Shown: positions 43,041-52,737, counted from the first letter of the stretch. The stretch: 64,000 nt of DNA from Arthrobacter burdickii (GCF_030433645.1 NZ_JAROCG010000002.1:248001-312000); one strand, 5' to 3'. Notes: generated by a model not told the origin, from the sequence alone. Numbers and translations: made by a program.

Positions 43041-44243
43041 CTACCCCTTCACCCTGACGATGGAAGGATCAGCAGCATCCTTCACTGCAGCTATACCGGC
43101 TACGGCCGCCTGCGCCAGGCACCACTTCCCGAGGCTGCCCAGCGCGAGGCTCGCCAGGTTCCTGTCTTTTTCAAGACGCTGCCCCACCAGCGCGCCGAAC
43201 TGTCCGACATGGACACCGCTCTTGCGCAACTGCCCGTCCTGCAGTGCTGCGAGGAAAGCAGCCCGCACATGATCTGGCCCAGCAGCCGAGGACGGGACGT
43301 GCTTGACGACGTGTCGCTTCAGATGTCCATTGCCCGGTGGAACCTTTTTGACCGACCCGGCGACAGGTGGTGCTGTTTTCTGAGTGACGGGTGCAGCGGC
43401 GAGCACTACTGCGGAAGACTTGGGTGCAGCTATCGGCTCAACCGTCGAAGGCTTGGAAGGAGCCACCGGCGCTGCTGCCGGCGGCCTGGGCACAAGCTCG
43501 GGCGCCAGCGTGGCGAGCGTGACTGCCGTTACAGACCCCTCGTCGAGGAGTGCGGCGAGTTCCAGATGGAGCGCGGCCAGTTCGCGGTGGATGGCCGCGA
43601 TCCTTCCCTGCGGGCTAGGTACGACGGGAATCGGCGGCGCGATCTTCCTGCGCACCGTTTGGCTGATCGAGCACCGAAAAAGCTCTGCCAACGCCTCGGC
43701 GAGATCAACCTGCGCGGTACCCCCGGCGGCAATCAGGGGAACCGTGACTGCCCTGCGCTCGACCATGAGGGCGACTTCGTCGAGCGAACCGTGCACCACG
43801 CCGTATCGCAACCGTTCCCGCCGTGTGGCCTCGTTGACCTGCGGGGAGTAGACGCTCGGATACAAGTTGATGGAATGCTGGTCGGCCGACGGGAAGTGCT
43901 TCCTGCAGATGCTCAGTCGAAGGGCCCGGCGGACGGCGTCGAGTTGCTTACCGACCTGTTCGACCGGATTAGGTACGAGGGACCCATTTGCCAGAACCCA
44001 CGGTTCACCCGTATCCGTCACCTGAATGACAGGTGCTGGGAATCGCTTCCATTCGCTCAGGATGAAGGTCCCATTGATCGAGTTGTAGAAGAGCCAATCC
44101 ACCTCGGCGACCGGCAGCCCTGGTGCGTCGACACGGCAATTGCTGAACGCCCAGACGTGGTTGCACAGCAGTTGGTGCAGGCGGGTCACGTCGGCAGGAT
44201 CCGCCGTGTGGGCCGCGCTGTTCTTCGAGGGGAAATGGAGCAT
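43041..44243 (-). CDS. Possible PD-(D/E)XK nuclease-like protein
   Basis: The protein has 400 residues. LPVAEVDWLFYN...GTFILSEWKRFP (about 43-70) fits the D...ExK core of restriction-like nucleases and resembles NERD proteins. A Pro/Ala-rich linker (about 205-310) leads to a C-terminal domain (about 320-400) that may be a winged helix of OST-HTH/LOTUS type; that is tentative. It lies 51 bp after the NERD gene on the same strand, suggesting co-transcription and joint action on nucleic acid. Confidence 0.6.
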   Translation of the reverse strand: MLHFPSKNSAAHTADPADVTRLHQLLCNHVWAFSNCRVDAPGLPVAEVDWLFYNSINGTFILSEWKRFPAPVIQVTDTGEPWVLANGSLVPNPVEQVGKQLDAVRRALRLSICRKHFPSADQHSINLYPSVYSPQVNEATRRERLRYGVVHGSLDEVALMVERRAVTVPLIAAGGTAQVDLAEALAELFRCSISQTVRRKIAPPIPVVPSPQGRIAAIHRELAALHLELAALLDEGSVTAVTLATLAPELVPRPPAAAPVAPSKPSTVEPIAAPKSSAVVLAAAPVTQKTAPPVAGSVKKVPPGNGHLKRHVVKHVPSSAAGPDHVRAAFLAALQDGQLRKSGVHVGQFGALVGQRLEKDRNLASLALGSLGKWCLAQAAVAGIAAVKDAADPSIVRVKG

Positions 44244-44294
44244 GGGAATCTTCCGTACAGGGAGTAGGTGGAGCTCGGGTCGGGGAGAGGCAGC

Positions 44295-45119
44295 TCAGAA
44301 GGGCAGGATGCCCGCGGCCGACGCGAAGAATGTCGCGGGCACCGCGAGGAGCCAGCCGATCCGCCGTCGTCGTGCCTGTTCCACCAGCCGGTGCAGTGCC
44401 TCGAACGGTTCGACGACATCGGCCGGGTCCCGCAGCACGGGCGCGGAGCGCCGCCACGTCGAGGGCTGAGCTGCGGCCGCTGACAGGAGTGCGACCTGCT
44501 GCTCGGAATAGACGACCGGTCGCCGCGTGATCCACCGCAGGAGCTGGTCCTGGCGAAGCACTGCCACGGACCGGTGCTTTTCCTTCACGGTGACCTGACG
44601 TGCGCCGACGACGACGATTGCAGCCGAGGCGGGAACACTCTGCAGGACAGCGGCGGAGAGCAGCTTTCCTGCCCGTGCTGCCTCGTGTTCGGAATTGCGG
44701 ACGTAGGGGTAGCGCGTCCCGGCGACCATAAAGGTGCCCTTCGCCGTCCAGGCGTTCTGGCCGGGATGCCGCTTCGTGTTGATCGTGAAGACGCCAGTCG
44801 GACCGATGACCACATGGTCGATGTCGGACGACTTCTCGCCGACCGGAACGGCGTGCAGCACGGTCCACTCCGGTCCCAGTGAGGCGAGGGTGCGACCCAC
44901 CGCGCGCTCGCCGAGTGCTCCCCAGTACCAGGGAAGACTGCCAGGACTCAGTGGACGGACGCCGAGGACCCGGGCCAGTAGTCCCCGTCGGTCCCTCGCG
45001 CCATGGCCGTCGAGCAGCTCCTCCATGACGGACTGACCGGGGACGCGCCGCTTGAGCAGCCCGAGCGTCTCGGGCTCGACGTACGCTTCATCGCCGTCGA
45101 GCGGGACAGCCGCGCTCAT
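44295..45119 (-). CDS. NERD (nuclease-related) domain protein
   Basis: The protein has 274 residues. The core is SSDIDHVVIGPTGVFTINTKRHPGQNAW (about 102-130), with Asp, Thr/Asn and Lys in the positions of a PD-(D/E)XK site. YPYVRNSEHEAARAGKLL follows. A hydrophobic C-terminus (RIGWLLAVPATFFASAAGILPF) would anchor it to the membrane. NERD domains are predicted nucleases of varied, mostly unknown role. It is the first gene of the three-gene set, with GGAAGCGGAAC upstream of the ATG. Confidence 0.8.
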   Translation of the reverse strand: MSAAVPLDGDEAYVEPETLGLLKRRVPGQSVMEELLDGHGARDRRGLLARVLGVRPLSPGSLPWYWGALGERAVGRTLASLGPEWTVLHAVPVGEKSSDIDHVVIGPTGVFTINTKRHPGQNAWTAKGTFMVAGTRYPYVRNSEHEAARAGKLLSAAVLQSVPASAAIVVVGARQVTVKEKHRSVAVLRQDQLLRWITRRPVVYSEQQVALLSAAAAQPSTWRRSAPVLRDPADVVEPFEALHRLVEQARRRRIGWLLAVPATFFASAAGILPF

Positions 45120-45360
45120 GTTCCGCTTCCCGACGCCATGCGAGTCCCCCTGGACCTGAAGCCCGGGCGAGCTGAGCCTCGCCCGGGTAGGTCGAATCTA
45201 CCGGGCGATGCGCAGTGGCACGCTGCTTCGTCCGCCCGGTTGGAGACAGGATTGCCGCAGGATTTACGCACTGCGGGGGAGGCCGGGAGAAGGCCCGCCT
45301 GATGGGGGCCGATAGGCTGGGCAGGGCCGCGGACGAGTGGCGACAGCCTGAGGGGGAACA

Positions 45361-46377
45361 GTGCACGGTCTCAACTTCACCGCGATCGACTTCGAGACGG
45401 CCAACAGCAAGCGCGGCTCGGTCTGCGCGGTCGGTCTGGCGAAGGTGCGGAACGGCGTCGTCGTCGATACCGCGTCGTGGCTGATCAAGCCCCCGCGCTC
45501 CGTCAGCGAGTTCTCCTCGATGAACATCTCCGTCCATGGCATCGGCCCTGCCGATGTGCGGACGGCACCCTCGTGGGCCGAGAGCCTGCAGCGCATCCTG
45601 GCCTTCGCCGGGGACGATCGGTTCGTCGCCCACAATGCCTCCTTCGACCGTTCGGTGCTGCGCGGAGCGTGCGCGGAGTCAGGGCTGGCGGTGCCGGACA
45701 CTACGTTCCACTGCTCCGTGAAGCTCGCGCAGCGTCTGCTCGACCTGGACTCGAATCGGCTGCCGCACGTCGCGAAAGCCCTGGGGCTGGGGGCATTCCA
45801 GCATCACGACGCCGGGAGCGACGCCGAGATCTGCGCGGCCGCCGTCGTCGCCATCGCTCAGAAGTATGCACTCCACTCGCTGGACCTGCTCTGGCCGGCG
45901 AAGACGCCGACGTCGTCGGCCGGTTCCCACCGCTATGCCAAAACTCCGACCCTCGCCGAGCTTCCTCGGGCCAATGGTCAGGCCGACCCGTCGAACCCCC
46001 TCCATGGCCAGGTCGTGGTGTTCACCGGGGACCTCGCCACGATGACGCGCGAGGAAGCGATGGGCCGGATCGCCGCCCTTGGAGCGACGCCGGCCAACAA
46101 CGTCACGAAGAAGACCACGATGCTCGTCGTCGGCCAGGAGGATGCCAGCCGGCGCACGGTCTTCCTGACCGCGGGTAGCAACAAGGAGCGGAAGGCGCTC
46201 CAGTACATGGGTGCGGGTCAAGCCATCTGCGCCGTCAGCGAGTGCGAGCTGCGCGAGTGGTTCGGCCTGGATCGGCCCGAGGACTCCAGAGAGGAGACAC
46301 CGGCAGATGTTCTGGGCACGCTCGAGTCGGCGGTCACCGGACTGCTCGCCTGGATCGGACGACGCCGGGTGCAGTAG
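45361..46377 (+). CDS. DnaQ-like 3'-5' exonuclease with C-terminal BRCT domain
   Basis: The protein has 338 residues and a GTG start. Exonuclease motifs are I AIDFETA (Asp10, Glu12), II VAHNASFD and III HHDAGSDAE. A BRCT domain occupies about 212-300 (GQVVVFTGDLATMTREEAMGRIAALGATPANNVTKKTTMLVVG). This two-domain layout is common in actinobacteria and is probably used in DNA repair. It is divergent from the NERD-nuclease set across a 241-bp spacer. Confidence 0.9.
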   Translation: MHGLNFTAIDFETANSKRGSVCAVGLAKVRNGVVVDTASWLIKPPRSVSEFSSMNISVHGIGPADVRTAPSWAESLQRILAFAGDDRFVAHNASFDRSVLRGACAESGLAVPDTTFHCSVKLAQRLLDLDSNRLPHVAKALGLGAFQHHDAGSDAEICAAAVVAIAQKYALHSLDLLWPAKTPTSSAGSHRYAKTPTLAELPRANGQADPSNPLHGQVVVFTGDLATMTREEAMGRIAALGATPANNVTKKTTMLVVGQEDASRRTVFLTAGSNKERKALQYMGAGQAICAVSECELREWFGLDRPEDSREETPADVLGTLESAVTGLLAWIGRRRVQ

Positions 46378-46380
46378 GCC

Positions 46381-46968
46381 CTAGGCCGTCGGGGCCTTCA
46401 GCAGTGCCATCGCCTGCCGCAACCCCTCCTGCATGCTCACGCCCTTGTCGTAGAGCCACTGGATCTGGATCCCGTCGAACACACCGATGAGCAGACGCCC
46501 GGCCCATTCCGGATCGATGTCCGTGCGGTATTCACCCGACCGCTGGCGCTCCGTCACCTCCCGGGCCATCTCGCGTACCAGCATCTCGTAACGCTCACGG
46601 AAGTACTGGTGGGACGCGTGGGACGCTTCGTGGGCGGTCGCCGACGCCACCGCATAGAGCGCCGTCAGCCCCGGCTGCTGCTCGTTCCGCTTCGCGACCG
46701 CCGGGAGGTGGTCCACGCTGAACTGCGCCTCGCCGATCAGTTCACGCGCCCGCTCGTCGCGCTCGGCCAGGACTGCCTGCTGCAGCTCCTGCTTGCTGCT
46801 GAAGTAGTGGAAGAGCGTCGCTTCCCGGACGCCGACGAGCTCTGCCACGTGCTTGAGCGCCGCGCCCTCGAAGCCTTCCGTGGCGAAGACGTCCGTCGCC
46901 GTCTGCACGATCGTCCGTCGTCGCTCTTCCCCTTTTGCGTACGGTCCGCGCAGTCCTCGTGTAGTCAC
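46381..46968 (-). CDS. TetR-family regulator of the divergent glycoside operon
   Basis: The protein has 195 residues. The N-terminal HTH (about 15-60: RRTIVQTATDVFATEGFEGAALKHVAELVGVREATLFHYFSSKQEL) is typical, and the C-terminal domain is ligand-binding. Its divergent position and an imperfect palindrome in the shared promoter suggest it represses the transporter-glucosidase operon and perhaps itself. Confidence 0.92.
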   Translation of the reverse strand: MTTRGLRGPYAKGEERRRTIVQTATDVFATEGFEGAALKHVAELVGVREATLFHYFSSKQELQQAVLAERDERARELIGEAQFSVDHLPAVAKRNEQQPGLTALYAVASATAHEASHASHQYFRERYEMLVREMAREVTERQRSGEYRTDIDPEWAGRLLIGVFDGIQIQWLYDKGVSMQEGLRQAMALLKAPTA

Positions 46969-47007
46969 CGACCCAGTCTAGGAGCCGAAAGCACACGTCG
47001 ATGCGTA

Positions 47008-47030
47008 AAAACCTAGTAACACTCAGTTTT
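47008..47030. promoter_or_regulatory. Candidate TetR operator
   Basis: Half-sites AAAACCTAGT and ACTCAGTTTT are separated by AAC. They are inverted repeats with two mismatches. The site lies midway between the regulator and the MFS gene, where it could cover both promoters. Confidence 0.65.
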
Positions 47031-47081
47031 AGCGTGTACTCTCGTTCCAATCCCAACGACGGGTCCTTACAAGGAGGCAAT

Positions 47082-48335
47082 GTGGCCAACCTTCCAACGT
47101 TCATCCCCGAAGCAGCACCCACCCAGCGCGCCAGCAAGGCATTCATGGTCGGACTCCCGATCGCCAGCGCAGGCCTGTGGATGGCGGTCCTCGCCCCCGC
47201 GCTCGTGGTCCTGGCGATCAAGATCGCAGAACTCACCACCCCCGACACCCGCGCCGGCGCCTACAGCCTCGTCGCGGGCGTCGGCGCCCTGATCGCCCTC
47301 CTCGCCAACCCGGTGTTCGGCCGCCTCAGCGACCGGACCACCTCGCGGTTCGGCATGCGGAAGCCCTGGATCATCGGAGGCTCCCTCCTCGGACTGGCCG
47401 GCCTGTTCATCCTCGGCTCCGCCACCGGCGTTACGGGCGTGCTGATTGGCTGGATCATCGCCCAGCTCTCCTTCAACGCGGCGCTCGCAGCCCTCGTCGC
47501 AGCACTGCCCGACCAGGCGGCGCCCGACCAGCGCGGCAAGCTCTCCGGCCTCGTCGGCATGACACTGCCCATCGGCCTCGTCGCCGCGGCCTTCTTCGCC
47601 CAGTTGTTCGACACCGCCTTCCTGATGGCCGTCGTCCCCGGCGCGGTCGGCGTACTCATCGCGCTGGCCTTCGCGTTCACCTTCAAGGACCGCGTGCTCA
47701 CCGAGAAGCCACGGGACAAGTACACGATCAAGGACTTCCTCGGCTCGTTCTACTTCAACCCCGTCCAGCACCCCGGCCTCGGCTGGGCCTGGTTCACTAA
47801 GTTCCTCGTCTACATCGCCTACTGCTGTGGCCTGCTCTACATGCCCTACTTCCTCGGCGACCACCTCGGCGTCGCGCAGGACGACGTCGCCACCCTGGTC
47901 TTCCAGCTGACCCTCGTCAGCGCGGCCGGAACCGTCGCCACCAGCTTCCTCGGCGGCTGGATCAGCGACCGCATCGGCAAGCGCAAGAACCTCGTGATCC
48001 TCTCCGCCGTCGTCATCATGGCCGGGCTCATCACCATCGCCACCAGCAGCGACTTCAGCCAGGTCCTCCTCGGCCAGGCCATCGCCGGCATCGGCCTCGG
48101 CTGCTTCACGGCGGTCGACGTCGCCCTCATCACCGACCTGCTGCCCGCCGACCAGAACGAGAACGCCAAGACCTTCGGCGTCTTCAACATCGCCCAGGCG
48201 CTGCCGCAGTCCCTCGTTCCCGCCATCGCCGCACCGGTCATCGCCCTCGCCGGCTACCCCGGCCTGTTCCTCGGAGGAGCGGTGGTCGGTCTCATCGGCG
48301 CCGCCCTCGTCACCCGCATCAAAGGAGTTCAGTAA
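47082..48335 (+). CDS. MFS transporter (probable glycoside/oligosaccharide importer)
   Basis: The protein has 417 residues with a GTG at 47082 behind AAGGAGG. About 11-12 membrane helices are seen. The cytosolic loop GRLSDRTTSRFGMRKPW is the MFS signature between helices 2 and 3, and a second copy is GGWISDRIGKRKN. The adjacent GH3 enzyme suggests it brings in beta-glucosides. The stop TAA directly abuts the next ATG. Confidence 0.9.
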   Translation: MANLPTFIPEAAPTQRASKAFMVGLPIASAGLWMAVLAPALVVLAIKIAELTTPDTRAGAYSLVAGVGALIALLANPVFGRLSDRTTSRFGMRKPWIIGGSLLGLAGLFILGSATGVTGVLIGWIIAQLSFNAALAALVAALPDQAAPDQRGKLSGLVGMTLPIGLVAAAFFAQLFDTAFLMAVVPGAVGVLIALAFAFTFKDRVLTEKPRDKYTIKDFLGSFYFNPVQHPGLGWAWFTKFLVYIAYCCGLLYMPYFLGDHLGVAQDDVATLVFQLTLVSAAGTVATSFLGGWISDRIGKRKNLVILSAVVIMAGLITIATSSDFSQVLLGQAIAGIGLGCFTAVDVALITDLLPADQNENAKTFGVFNIAQALPQSLVPAIAAPVIALAGYPGLFLGGAVVGLIGAALVTRIKGVQ

Positions 48336-50813
48336 ATGACCGTCACCACAACGGCGCCCGTCGCCGTCGACCCCCGTATTCGTGAGCTGGCCGAGAGCCT
48401 GACCCTCGAGCAGCAGGTGAGCCTGCTGACCGGCGCGGACGTGTGGAGCACCGTGGCCATCCCCGAGATCGGGCTCGGCCGCGTGGTCCTCAGCGACGGC
48501 CCCGCGGGTGTGCGCGGCGAGGACTTCGACGAGCGGCATGACTCGATCAGCCTGCCGTCGTCGTCCTCCCTCTCCGCCGCCTGGTCCGTGAACCTCGCAC
48601 GCCGTTACGGTCAGGTCCTGGGCCAGGAGGCGCACCGCAAGGGCGTCCACGTGGTCCTCGGGCCCACGATCAACCTGCACCGCTCCCCGCTGGGCGGCCG
48701 GCATTTCGAGTGCATGAGCGAGGACCCGGTCCTCACCGCGCAGCTCGCCGCGGGCTATGTAACGGGCGTGCAGTCCATGGGCATCGGCGCGACGCCCAAG
48801 CACTTCGTCGCCAACGACGCCGAGACGGACCGCTTCACGGCCGACTCCGTGGTCGCCGAGCGGCCGCTGCGGGAGCTGTACCTCGCGGCGTTCGAGCAGG
48901 CCGTCACCGAGGCGAAGGCCTGGCTCGTCATGAGCTCCTACAACTCCATCAACGGCACGACGGCGAGCGAGAACCATTTGCTCGAAACGCCGCTGTCCAC
49001 CGAGTGGGGCTTCGACGGCGTCGTGGTCTCCGACTGGACCGGCGTGCGCTCCATCGACGCCGCCAAGGCACACCAGGACCTCGAGATGCCCGGCCCCGTC
49101 GGCCACTGGGGACCGAAGCTCGTCGCCGCCGTCGAAGCCGGCGAGGTGTCCCGCGAGGCGATCCTCGAGAAGGTCACCCGGATCCTGCGCCTCGCCGCGA
49201 GGGTCGGCGTGCTGGAAGGCTTCGAACCCGCCGTGACCGAGATGCCGGACGAGATCGACGGACGCGCGTTCGCCCGCGAAGCCGCCGTCCGCGGCTCGGT
49301 GCTCGTGCGCAACGAGAACAACCTCCTGCCCCTGAACGCCGCAGCCCTGACGCGCGTCGCCGTCATCGGACACAACGCGTCCGAGGCCCGCACGCAGGGC
49401 GGCGGCAGCGCCACCGTCATGCCGCTGCAGATCGTCTCCCCGCTCGAGGGCCTGCGCGAGGCATTGCCCGACGACGTCGAGCTCACCTACTCGCGCGGTG
49501 CGAAGGTCGCGGACGGGCTGCAGGAATTCCCCCGTTCCACGCTCTCCAACCCGGTGTCCGGCGTGCCCGGCCTCCGCGTCTCCTTCTTCGACGCCACCGG
49601 CGCGGAGATCTCCGGCGAGGACCGCCTCGCCTCGCACCTCATCTGGTTCGGCGTGGGCATCCCCGAGGGCACCTCGCGCATCCGCATCCAGACCGAGTGG
49701 ACAGCCCCCGACGACGGCGTGCACCACCTCGGCGTCGGCACCGTCGGCGAGGTGAAGCTCATCCTCGACGGGGACACGGTGTTCGACGGCGAGCTCGTCG
49801 ACGAGCACGACGTGCTCGGGGCCGCACTGTTCTCCCCGCCGCAGAAGACCTTCCCGGTCTCCACCACGGCCGGTGCGCGGGTGTCCGTGGAGGCGGTCTT
49901 CACGATCCCGGCGAGCCAGGTCATCCCGTTCTCCGCCATCCTGCTCGGTGAGGAGGCCGTGGTGGACGACGCCGACGCCGAGATCGCCGCGGCCGTGGAG
50001 GCCGCACGCGAGGCCGACGTCGCCGTCGTCGTCGTGGGCACCAGTGCAGCCATCGAATCCGAGGGCTTCGACCGGAAGGACCTGGACCTGCCCGGGCACC
50101 AGGACCGCCTCGTCGCCGCGGTCGCGGCCGTGAACCCGCGCACCGTCGTCGTCGTGAACTCCGGCTCGCCCGTGCTGATGCCGTGGCGCAACGAGGTCGA
50201 CGCGATCCTGCTGGGCTGGTTCGGCGGCCAGGAATTCGGCGCGGCGATCGCCGACGTCCTGCTGGGCGTCGAGGAGCCGGGCGGACGCCTGCCCACCTCT
50301 TGGCCCGCGGCACTCGAGGACGTCCCCGTGCTCAACACCACGCCGGTGGAGGGCAAGGTGCACTACGAGGAGGGCATCCACGTCGGCTACCGCGCGTGGC
50401 TGAAGCAGGCCGCCGACGGCGGCGCGAGCCCGGCCTACCCGTTCGGCTTCGGCCTCGGGTATACCTCCTTCGACCTGGGCGCCGCCTCCGCGGACGCCTC
50501 AGCAGTGGCGGCGGGGGAGGGCCTGACCGTGCGCGTTCCCGTGACGAACACCGGTTCCCGGTCCGGCCGCGAAGTGGTGCAGGTGTACGTCGCGCGCACC
50601 GACTCCGCCGTGGAGCGCCCCGTGCGCTGGCTCGCCGGCTTCGGCTCGGTCACCCTCGAGCCCGGCGCAACCGGCACCGTCGAGGTCCCCGTTCCCGGCC
50701 GCGCCTTCGCGCACTACGAGGACGGCTGGCAATACGAGGCCGGGCAATTCCAGCTGCTCGTCGGCCGCTCCGCCGAGGACCACTTCCAGGAACTCGCGGT
50801 CATCGTCGAGTAG
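48336..50813 (+). CDS. GH3-family beta-glucosidase with PA14-like insert
   Basis: The protein has 825 residues. The N-terminal barrel has the catalytic nucleophile Asp233 in VVVSDWTG, preceded by KHFVANDAETDR. The second domain (about 320-) includes GGGSATVMPLQ. A PA14-like insert lies at about 405-530, and a C-terminal fibronectin-III-like domain at about 735-815. There is no signal peptide, so it acts inside the cell on imported beta-glucosides. The ribosome site AAAGGAG lies within the end of the transporter gene, so the two are coupled. Confidence 0.93.
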   Translation: MTVTTTAPVAVDPRIRELAESLTLEQQVSLLTGADVWSTVAIPEIGLGRVVLSDGPAGVRGEDFDERHDSISLPSSSSLSAAWSVNLARRYGQVLGQEAHRKGVHVVLGPTINLHRSPLGGRHFECMSEDPVLTAQLAAGYVTGVQSMGIGATPKHFVANDAETDRFTADSVVAERPLRELYLAAFEQAVTEAKAWLVMSSYNSINGTTASENHLLETPLSTEWGFDGVVVSDWTGVRSIDAAKAHQDLEMPGPVGHWGPKLVAAVEAGEVSREAILEKVTRILRLAARVGVLEGFEPAVTEMPDEIDGRAFAREAAVRGSVLVRNENNLLPLNAAALTRVAVIGHNASEARTQGGGSATVMPLQIVSPLEGLREALPDDVELTYSRGAKVADGLQEFPRSTLSNPVSGVPGLRVSFFDATGAEISGEDRLASHLIWFGVGIPEGTSRIRIQTEWTAPDDGVHHLGVGTVGEVKLILDGDTVFDGELVDEHDVLGAALFSPPQKTFPVSTTAGARVSVEAVFTIPASQVIPFSAILLGEEAVVDDADAEIAAAVEAAREADVAVVVVGTSAAIESEGFDRKDLDLPGHQDRLVAAVAAVNPRTVVVVNSGSPVLMPWRNEVDAILLGWFGGQEFGAAIADVLLGVEEPGGRLPTSWPAALEDVPVLNTTPVEGKVHYEEGIHVGYRAWLKQAADGGASPAYPFGFGLGYTSFDLGAASADASAVAAGEGLTVRVPVTNTGSRSGREVVQVYVARTDSAVERPVRWLAGFGSVTLEPGATGTVEVPVPGRAFAHYEDGWQYEAGQFQLLVGRSAEDHFQELAVIVE

Positions 50814-50833
50814 GACAGCGTCGAGTAAGACAG

Positions 50834-50874
50834 CGAGGAACGGCCCCCGGCACACTGTCGGGGGCCGTTCCTCG
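50834..50874. terminator. Terminator between convergent operons
   Basis: A perfect 16-bp stem (50834-50849 with 50859-50874) closes a 9-nt loop. It serves the GH3 operon and probably the ABC operon. Confidence 0.92.
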
Positions 50875-50882
50875 TTAATCAT

Positions 50883-51740
50883 TCAGCTCAGGATGTCCTT
50901 GGTGCTGAACCGCCCGTAGGCCAGCGTCCCGAAGACGGCGATGTAGCCGAACTGCAGCAGGGCGTTGTCGGCGAACGAGTTCCAGACGATCGGCTGCCGC
51001 AGCAGGTCCCCGAAGCCCAGCCAGTAGTTCGTGAACAGCCACGGGTGCAGCCACTCGAGCTGCGGCAGGGCGCCGAGGATCTGCGAGACGGCGGCCAGCG
51101 CGGCCGTCGCGGCCATGGCGCCGACCGGAATGGTGGTGAGCGTCGAGATGAAGAGGCCGATGGCGCTGAGGCCCATCAGGGACACCGTCACGTAGAGCGC
51201 CAGGAGCAGCAGCCGCACGAAGTAGCCGGGGATGCCCACGGTGTCGCCGGACAGCAGCGTTACGGGCCCGATCGGGAACAGCACTGCCCCGATGATGGCG
51301 CCCGTCACGACCACCGTCAGGGTCGCCACGAAGCAGAACAGTGCCGCCCCCGCGTACTTCACGAGGAGCAGCCGGATGCGCCCGGCCGGGGCTACCAGCA
51401 GGTAGCGCAGCGTGCCGAGGTTCGCCTCGCCGGCGATCGTGTCGCCCGCGACGACGCCGATGGTCAGCGGCAGGAACAGGGGAATGGCGACGGTCAGGGC
51501 CGTCAGCGACACGAACAGCCCGTTCTGGGTGATGCTGTTGAGGAATGCTGGACCGCGTCCGCTCGCCGACTCGTCGGAGGACACCCGGACGACGACGGCG
51601 ATGAGGATCGGGATCAGCGCCAGGGCCCCGATCATCGCCCAGGTGCGCAGCCTGCGGAACAGGACGCTGATCTCGGAGAGTACGAGTGTCAGTCCGAGGC
51701 CTCCCGCGCGGGAGCGGGTCTCGACGGATTCAGCCGGCAA
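50883..51740 (-). CDS. ABC transporter permease
   Basis: The protein has 285 residues with about six membrane helices and the ABC2-type pattern IAGEANLGTLRYLLVAPAGRIRLLLVKY. The start is a TTG that overlaps the ATPase stop by 11 nt. It works with the ATPase encoded immediately upstream; the exported substrate is unknown. Confidence 0.88.
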   Translation of the reverse strand: MPAESVETRSRAGGLGLTLVLSEISVLFRRLRTWAMIGALALIPILIAVVVRVSSDESASGRGPAFLNSITQNGLFVSLTALTVAIPLFLPLTIGVVAGDTIAGEANLGTLRYLLVAPAGRIRLLLVKYAGAALFCFVATLTVVVTGAIIGAVLFPIGPVTLLSGDTVGIPGYFVRLLLLALYVTVSLMGLSAIGLFISTLTTIPVGAMAATAALAAVSQILGALPQLEWLHPWLFTNYWLGFGDLLRQPIVWNSFADNALLQFGYIAVFGTLAYGRFSTKDILS

Positions 51741-52737
51741 CGTCGAACCCCTCTCCGGTCAGGGCGACGAAACGGTCCTCGAGGGAGGCGCCGCTGGCCT
51801 CGAACCCTCGCACCCGGACGTCCGCATGCACCAGGGCCGCGTTGACGCTCTCCGGCAGGAGGCCGGGGACGGAGAGCTCCGCGGTGAGGACGTCGTCGCG
51901 CCCGTGGCGCTCGGGGGTGAGGCCGAGCCCGGTGAGGACCCGGTGGGCGTCGGAATGGTCGGGCGTCGTCACGCGGACGTGGGCGGTGCCCTCGGCGCGG
52001 AGCTCGTCGAGGGTGCCCTGCGCCACGAGGCGCCCGGCGCTCATGATGGCGATTCTGGTGCACATCTGCTCCACCTCGGCGAGCAGGTGGCTGGAGACGA
52101 AGACGGTGGTGCCGTCGTCGGACAGGGAACGGATGAGGTTGCGGACCTCGCGCGTGCCCTGGGGGTCGAGCCCGTTGGTGGGCTCGTCGAGGATCAGCAG
52201 GTCCCGCGGGGCGAGCAGCGCGTTGGCGATGCCGAGGCGCTGCTTCATGCCGAGCGAATAGGCATGCGCCCGTTTCCTCGCCGCATGGCTGAGGCCCACG
52301 CGCTCGAGGGCGGCGTCGACGCGCTTGTCCCGGGTGGCGGGGGAGGTGTGGCGGTCGGCGGCGTCGAACCGCTGGAGGTTCGCCCGGCCGGAGAGGAACG
52401 GGTAGATGGCGGGCCCCTCGACGAGGGCGCCCACCCGCGGCAGGACGGCCCGGGCGTCCTTCGGCATATCGCCGTCGAGCAGCCGGATGTCGCCGCTGGA
52501 GGCCGACGCGAGGCCGAGGAGCATGCGGATGGTGGTGGTCTTCCCCGACCCGTTGGGGCCGAGGAATCCGAAGACCGTGCCGCGGGGTACTGTGAGGTCG
52601 ACGTCGTCCACCGCTTTCTGCCGGCCGAAGGCCTTGGTCAGTCCGTGCGTCTCGATCGCGAACTCGCCCGACCGCGGACTCGCGCTGACCCGCGGACCCG
52701 CACTCGGCGTGCGGGTCGGGCGGGTGGTCGCGGTCAC
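51730..52737 (-). CDS. ABC transporter ATP-binding protein
   Basis: The protein has 335 residues. Walker A is GPNGSGKTTT, the signature is YSLGMKQRLGIANAL, Walker B is LLILDEPTNGLDP, and the H-loop is VSSHLLAEVEQM. The C-terminal extension is like drug and antibiotic exporters. The start is a GTG overlapping the LolA-like gene's stop (GTGA). An extra N-terminal 25 residues are Arg/Thr/Pro-rich. Confidence 0.92.
   Translation of the reverse strand: MTATTRPTRTPSAGPRVSASPRSGEFAIETHGLTKAFGRQKAVDDVDLTVPRGTVFGFLGPNGSGKTTTIRMLLGLASASSGDIRLLDGDMPKDARAVLPRVGALVEGPAIYPFLSGRANLQRFDAADRHTSPATRDKRVDAALERVGLSHAARKRAHAYSLGMKQRLGIANALLAPRDLLILDEPTNGLDPQGTREVRNLIRSLSDDGTTVFVSSHLLAEVEQMCTRIAIMSAGRLVAQGTLDELRAEGTAHVRVTTPDHSDAHRVLTGLGLTPERHGRDDVLTAELSVPGLLPESVNAALVHADVRVRGFEASGASLEDRFVALTGEGFDVAG

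Noticed and set aside
47067-50381. An 1104-residue open frame on the minus strand
   Set aside because: It is antisense to the MFS and GH3 genes, is rich in low-complexity Gly/Asp/Arg/Glu, and has no recognisable domain. The plus-strand genes have clear motifs and ribosome sites.
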